DNA from: Apiospora phragmitis
Taxonomy: Eukaryota; Ascomycota; Sordariomycetes; Amphisphaeriales; Apiosporaceae
Assembly: GCA_038363925.1 (NCBI GenBank)
Contig: JAQQWL010000009.1
Coordinates: 1,550,001 to 1,614,000 of the forward strand
Direction: 5' to 3'
DNA: 64,000 bases
The position numbers and the translations under genes are program-made. Below, one piece after another: positions 58,870-64,000 of this stretch (position 1 is its first letter; each line of letters opens with the position of its first letter). Below the pieces are notes generated by a model. It was not told the origin of the DNA and did not search any database. It worked only from the letters and a program-made list of their open reading frames with translations.

Positions 58870-61800
58870 ATGGCTTCCACTGCGGACTTTGCTTCTTGCG
58901 GTTGGCCTATCTGGCGCGTTGACGATTTCACCACCTGTTTCCAATCCGAGTATGTTCTCCTCTGACCTCCTTGCCCGGCATTTGCTGTATTCTAACGAGG
59001 GACCTCTTGCCGCAGTTACCTAAAGATCCTTTTCCCCTTAATTGTTTTCGGTCTTTCCGTAACGAGCCTCGCCTACCAGGGCATCCTGCAGCGCATTCGA
59101 TCACGACGGGCGCGCGACTACCATCATACCCCCGATCAACGCGACCATACCGAACTTCCGCCAGAGGAGGAGGAAGAACCTGGTAGTACCGATGACGATG
59201 AAGATGGTCTTTCCATTGCCCAGAACGGTGGCGGCCGGTTGGCTCTCGTCAAGACGACTACCAGGGTTCCATTGTCCAAGCCGATACCCCGCCCGGCCAA
59301 CAGCTGTCCGTCATTGTAGAGGAGCTCTGTGTGGTCGGTCTCGTTGCCATCAACGTCGCTGCCCTCATCACCAATACCTATAGTGGGCGTGGTCGAATTG
59401 CCGCTGCCGTTGGTGTTGTGACATGGATCTACGTACTTGTCTTGGCGACTCTGCGACTCTTCCTTGGTAATACCAAATGGCGAGTGCCCTGGATATGGAA
59501 CCATACGGCGAGCATCTACGGATTCCAGTGGCTATTCACCCTTGTCATCTTCCGCTCTGTCATCATCCATCCGAGCTCCCAGTTGGCCCAGATCCTGGTA
59601 ATTGCCGAATTCTGCTTGACTACAGTCCTGTTCATGATGACCATGTCGGTTAGGAAAGGCAATAAGACGGTCCTGCTGGAGTGGGAGGGTGACATTGAGC
59701 CTTCGCGGGAGCCACTGGCGTCTGTATTCTCTCTGATGACGTTCTCCTGGGTGGACAGCGTGCTCTGGGAAGGTTACAAGTCGCCCCTGGTCATGGAAAA
59801 GGTGTGGAATCTGCTTCCCAAAGACAAGGCCGCTTATGTTCTCGCCGACTACCGTCAATTCAAGAAGAACACTAGACTTATCTTCCACCTGGCCAAATAC
59901 TTCAAGAGCGATCTCATCTTGCAATGCTTGTGGGCACTGGCGTCTGGAGTACTCACTTTTGCCCCGACCCTGTTGCTGAAAGCCATTCTGGAATATGTCG
60001 AGAAGCCTGAAATGGCCCCTGTTAATGTTCTCTGGCTCTACGTTATCTTGCTACCCATCGCCGATATAATCCGGTCCATTGCCGATGGCCAAGCTCTGTG
60101 GATTGGCCGAAAGATCTGCATCCGGATTCGCGCTATCATCATCGGCGATATTTACGCCAAGGCCCTGCGCCGCAAAGCAGCGAGTGGCAAGGACACGGTC
60201 CTCGGTACCACTTATGGGAAAGAGGCTGCGAAGGAGACGCGACTCGACAAGCTGAAAAGGATGATCGGGCTGAAGCGCAAGAGTGCCAGCGACGCCAGCA
60301 ACGGGGCCGCGGGTGCATCCAGCACCCGGGAAGTTCCTAAGAAGGAGGACCCCGTCAAGGACGCGGACGAGCAGGCGAATTTGGGCACCATCATCAACTT
60401 GATGTCCGTCGACAGTTTCAAGATCTCCGAAGTCACCTCGTACCTCCATTTCCTGCTAGCCAGCGCGCCCTCCCAGCTCATCATGTCCATCATTCTGCTT
60501 TGGCAGGTCATGGGCCTCAGTGCCATCCCGGGGCTGGTGATCATGGTCTTCCTTCTCCCAGTCAACATCCTTCTCGCCAAAGGTTTCCAATACACTCAGA
60601 AGAAGATCATGACGGCTACGGATAAGCGCATCCACACCACGAACGAAGTCCTGCAAAACATTCGTATCATCAAGTACTTTGCCTGGGAGCAGCGCTTCGG
60701 TGAGATTGTCGACCAGAAGCGACGCGCTGAGCTGAAGGCGCTGCGAGACCGCTACATGATCTGGGCGCTGGCTGTCGCCATCTGGAACACCGTCCCGGTC
60801 TTGATCACGTTCTGCTCTTTCTTGGTATACACCAAGGTCGAGGAGAAGCCTCTGTACCCGTCTGTCGCATTCACTGCTATGTCCTTGTTCATGCTGCTCC
60901 GAGTACCTCTTGACCAGCTAGGTGACATGATTGCCCACGTGCAGGAAGCCCAGGTGTCCATTGACCGTGTCGAGGAGTTCTTACTCGAGGATGAAACCGA
61001 GAAGTACAAGCAGCTTAGTGAGGAGAATGTCGACGAGCAGGGCAACTGTGTCATCGGCTTCCGCGATGCTACCTTCATCTGGGGTAGCAAGGATGCCGTC
61101 GCTAAGGATGGTTCCATGGCTTTCCGTCTCCTTGACTTGACCAGCGATTTCAAGATCGGCCAGCTGAACGTAATTGCGGGCCCTACTGGGTCAGGAAAGA
61201 CCTCGATGCTCATGGCGCTGCTCGGCGAGATGACATTGATGAAAGGTCAAGTATACCTTCCCGGCGGGCGCAGCCGTGAGGACGTCCGCGTGGACCCCAA
61301 GACTGGGCTTGCCGAGACTTGTGCATACGTCGCCCAGAGTGCTTGGTTAGTTAACGCCAACATCAAGGAAAACATTCTGTTCTCTGCCCCCTACGACGAA
61401 AAGCGATACCGAGACGTCATTGTAGCCTGCGCTCTGGAACGCGACCTCGAGATCCTGGACAACGGTGACGAGACGCTCGTTGGCGAGAAGGGAATCACAC
61501 TGTCCGGTGGTCAGAAGCAACGCATCTCCTTGGCCCGAGCTGTTTACTCCAACTCGCGACACCTGCTCCTTGATGATTGCCTCAGTGCTGTCGACTCCCA
61601 CACCGCCCAATGGATCTTCACCAACTGCATACGAGGACCCCTCATGCGCGATCGCACCTGCATCCTTGTAACGCATAACATCACTCTCTGTGTTCCTTCT
61701 TCCGAGTATGTCGTTGTTCTGGATAACGGCAGAGTTTTGGCACAAGGCCCTCCCTCCGAAGTAACCGCTTCTGGTGCCTTGGGCGAGGACATGCAGAACA

Positions 61801-64000
61801 GATCCCGCCCCAGTTCAGCTCATGCTTCCCGCATTCCATCTAGAGTTCCATCTAGTGTCGGTGAAGGCAGTGGTGAAACCCTTATCGATGGCGCTCCTAA
61901 CGGCGATGCCAACGGCAAACCCAAGGACAAGAAGAAGAAGAAGCAGGATGCTATGGAAGAAACGAAGGCGACTGGCGCTGTGAAGTGGCCCGTCGTCAAG
62001 CTCTACCTCAACGCCATGGGGTCATGGTGGTTCTGGATGCTCACTATCTTCGTCTTCGGTGGACAGCAGCTTTCTGGAGTCGCGCAAAACTTGTGGATCA
62101 AACAATGGGCCGAGCAGTACACTACCGAAGCAGAAAGCGTTAACACCTTCACGGTTGGCGCTGTAAGCCAGAATTCCGTCGGCCACTTTGCCGCGCCTAA
62201 CGCATTCTCGACCGTTGCCAGCCATGTCCAGTCTGGTGCCTTCTTCAGCCCTGCACAGTATGGAGTTGCGAACGCTCCCGATGAGGTCAATGTCAACTAC
62301 TATCTCCTCGTCCTTGCGTTGATCGGTGTGGCCGGTGCTCTCCTTGCTCTGGTCCGCGATCTGTGGCTCTTCTTTGGCTCGCTGACTGCTTCTTGGAAGC
62401 TGCACAATCGATTGATGGGCTCAGTCGCGAGGGCCAAGTTCAAGTTCTTTGACGTTACGCCGCTCGGTCAGATCATGAACCGTTTCAGTAAAGATCTTGA
62501 AGCCATCGACCAAGAAGTCGCACCTGTTGCCATTGGTGTTATGAGCTGCGTTCTGGGCATCCTCGTGACGATTGTTCTGATTGGCTTTGTCACCCCTGGC
62601 TTTTTGGTGGCCGGCGGCTTCATCACTGGAGCGTACATCTTCGTTGGCCTGTTCTACCTTCGCGCATCCCGAGACCTCAAGCGACTTGAGTCGGTGAACC
62701 GAAGCCCACTGTTCCAGCAGTTTGGCGAGACCTTGTCCGGCGTCACTACCATTCGTGCCTATGGCGATGAGCGCCGTTTCATCCGCGAAAACCTGACCAA
62801 GATCAACACCCAAGCCCGCCCGTTCATCTACCTTTGGGCCGCTAACAGATGGCTGGCATTCCGTACAGATGTGCTGGGTGACCTCGTTGCCTTCTTCGCA
62901 GGTGTGTTCGTCATCCTTAGTCTGGGTAAGATCCAGGCAGGCGCTGCGGGTATCTCGCTCAGCTATGCCATCACCTTCTCGGAGAACATGCTCTGGCTTG
63001 TCAGACTGTACGCCATGAACGAGCAGAACATGAACTCGGTGGAACGGGTGAAGGAATATCTCGACGTAGAACAAGAGGCGGAGCCAATCAACGAGAAGAA
63101 CCGACCTCCGGCAAACTGGCCAGCCCATGGATCAGTTGAATTCATCTCGTATTCCACACGATACCGGTCCGATTTGGACCCCGTTCTGCGCAAGGTCACG
63201 TTCCAGATCAATCCTCTGGAGAAGGTTGGTGTTGTTGGTCGCACTGGTGCAGGCAAGAGTTCTTTGACATTGGCACTGTTCCGGGCACTCGAGGCTGAAG
63301 AGGGCAAAATTCTTCTCGACGACATTGACATCGGCACCATAGGTCTCAAGGATCTCCGTGAGGCTATCACCATCGTACCTCAAGATCCTACCTTGTTCAC
63401 GGGCACTATCCGAACCAACTTGGACCCCTTCGATTTGTATACCGACGAGGAGATTTTCAATGCACTACGACGAGTGCAGCTGATTGGCCCGAAGGAAACT
63501 CCTGTCACTCCCGTCACGACAAGTGCCCTGGCCTCGGAGCCTGCAGCTTCGGATGAGGCCGCTGGCACCCCACCATCGCCTACTGCCACGAACAAGAACC
63601 TCTTCCTTGATCTGTCGTCTGCTGTGTCTGAATCCGGATCAAACCTGTCCCAAGGCCAGCGGCAATTGCTGTGCTTGGCCCGAGCTATGCTCAAGAACCC
63701 GAAGCTTCTCATCATGGACGAGGCCACTGCGTCCATCGACTACGCGACCGACTCGAAAATCCAGGGGTACTATCCGCCAACTCCAGAGCACCACGATTAC
63801 CATCGCACACAGACTGGCCACCATTGTGGATTACGACAAGGTGTTGGTGCTTGATCACGGCGAGCTGGTTGAGTATGGCGATCCGTACGAGCTGCTTAAG
63901 AAGACGGATGGCAGCTTCAGGTCCATGTGTGAGACAAGCGGTGACATGGACACGCTGCTGAAGGCGGCGAAGAAGGCTTTCGAGGCCAAGAGGCTGGTGG
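58870..64000 (+). CDS. ABCC-type (MRP/YBT1-like) full ABC transporter, 3' end outside window
   Basis: Vacuolar or plasma-membrane full-size exporter of the ABCC group, moving organic anions or conjugates. Start 58,870 ([12 protein letters not shown]); an in-frame ATG at 58,852 is the alternative. Exon 1 58,870-58,949, intron 58,950-59,015 (GTATGT, TTCTAAC branch, CGCAG), then one long exon. Layout: N-terminal membrane domain, first ABC membrane domain, NBD1 (Walker A GPTGSGKT, signature LSGGQKQR, Walker [13 protein letters not shown]), Lys-rich linker, second membrane domain, NBD2 (GRTGAGKS, signature variant [19 protein letters not shown]). Two single-base indels: near 59,255 (one base missing between the N-terminal domain and [10 protein letters not shown]) and near 63,767 (one extra G after SKIQ; the protein resumes as [19 protein letters not shown]). 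Both domains are otherwise conserved, so errors are likely. The frame is open at position 64,000. Confidence 0.9.

Noticed and set aside
59532..63736. Several minus-strand ORFs of 80-235 aa opposite the ABC transporter
   Set aside because: No family motifs; they mirror the coding frame of the transporter.
1..64000. CRISPR arrays, rRNA genes, prokaryotic operons
   Set aside because: No regularly spaced short repeats, no rRNA-like stretches, and all genes are of fungal intron-containing type.

Overview
The window comes from a filamentous ascomycete (Pezizomycotina). Most genes carry short introns (about 50-145 nt) with GTRNGT-like donors, CTAAC/CTGAC-like branch sites and YAG acceptors. The gene content is fungal: highly reducing polyketide synthase, HET domain, PTH11-like membrane protein, GH71 and GH62 enzymes, 2EXR protein, and degraded Tad-type LINE and Fot1/Pogo-like elements. 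A block of about 18 kb shows repeat-induced point mutation (RIP): CpA and TpG are nearly gone, TpA is abundant, CpG is kept. I cannot name the species.

Layout. (1) 1-11.8 kb is the right part of a secondary-metabolite cluster. It holds a highly reducing PKS (minus strand, running off the left edge after KS-AT-DH and the start of a methyltransferase region), a divergently transcribed alpha/beta hydrolase, a secreted berberine-bridge-type FAD oxidoreductase, a short-chain dehydrogenase and a cytochrome P450. PKS, hydrolase, FAD enzyme and SDR read cleanly once introns are removed; the P450 has a TGG-to-TAG stop in its I-helix. (2) 12.9-14.8 kb holds two decayed genes, a PTH11/rhodopsin-like membrane protein and a truncated HET protein. 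The membrane protein carries TGG-to-TAG changes of the type RIP makes, so mutation seems to have leaked out of the neighbouring repeats. (3) 15.4-33.8 kb is the RIP block. I resolve a plus-strand Tad-type LINE (about 16.3-21.2 kb), then a minus-strand Copia retrotransposon with two 208-bp LTRs (22,894-32,738). Two DNA transposons with terminal inverted repeats and TA target duplications are nested in it (27,485-29,312, Fot1/Pogo-like; 30,145-32,068, transposase not recognised). Removing both leaves a Copia element of about 6.1 kb. A degenerate tandem repeat follows at about 33 kb. (4) 33.8-64 kb is ordinary gene space: GH71 alpha-1,3-glucanase, GMC alcohol oxidase, O-methyltransferase, GH62 arabinofuranosidase, 2EXR protein, M19 dipeptidase, DAL5-type MFS transporter, a small cysteine-rich secreted protein and an ABCC transporter running off the right edge.

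The right-hand genes have a recurring oddity. GH71, alcohol oxidase (two), O-methyltransferase, GH62 (two) and ABCC (two) carry single-base indels, mostly one base missing from a short G or C run, while the rest of each protein stays conserved in the next frame. I read these mainly as sequence errors rather than dead genes. The 2EXR gene differs: an exact 11-bp tandem duplication shifts its frame and a 14-base G run shifts it back.

The left-hand genes plausibly form one pathway: PKS chain assembly, hydrolase release or transfer, then oxidation by the FAD enzyme, SDR and (formerly) P450. The right-hand genes look like independent carbon-use, export and secreted-protein functions.
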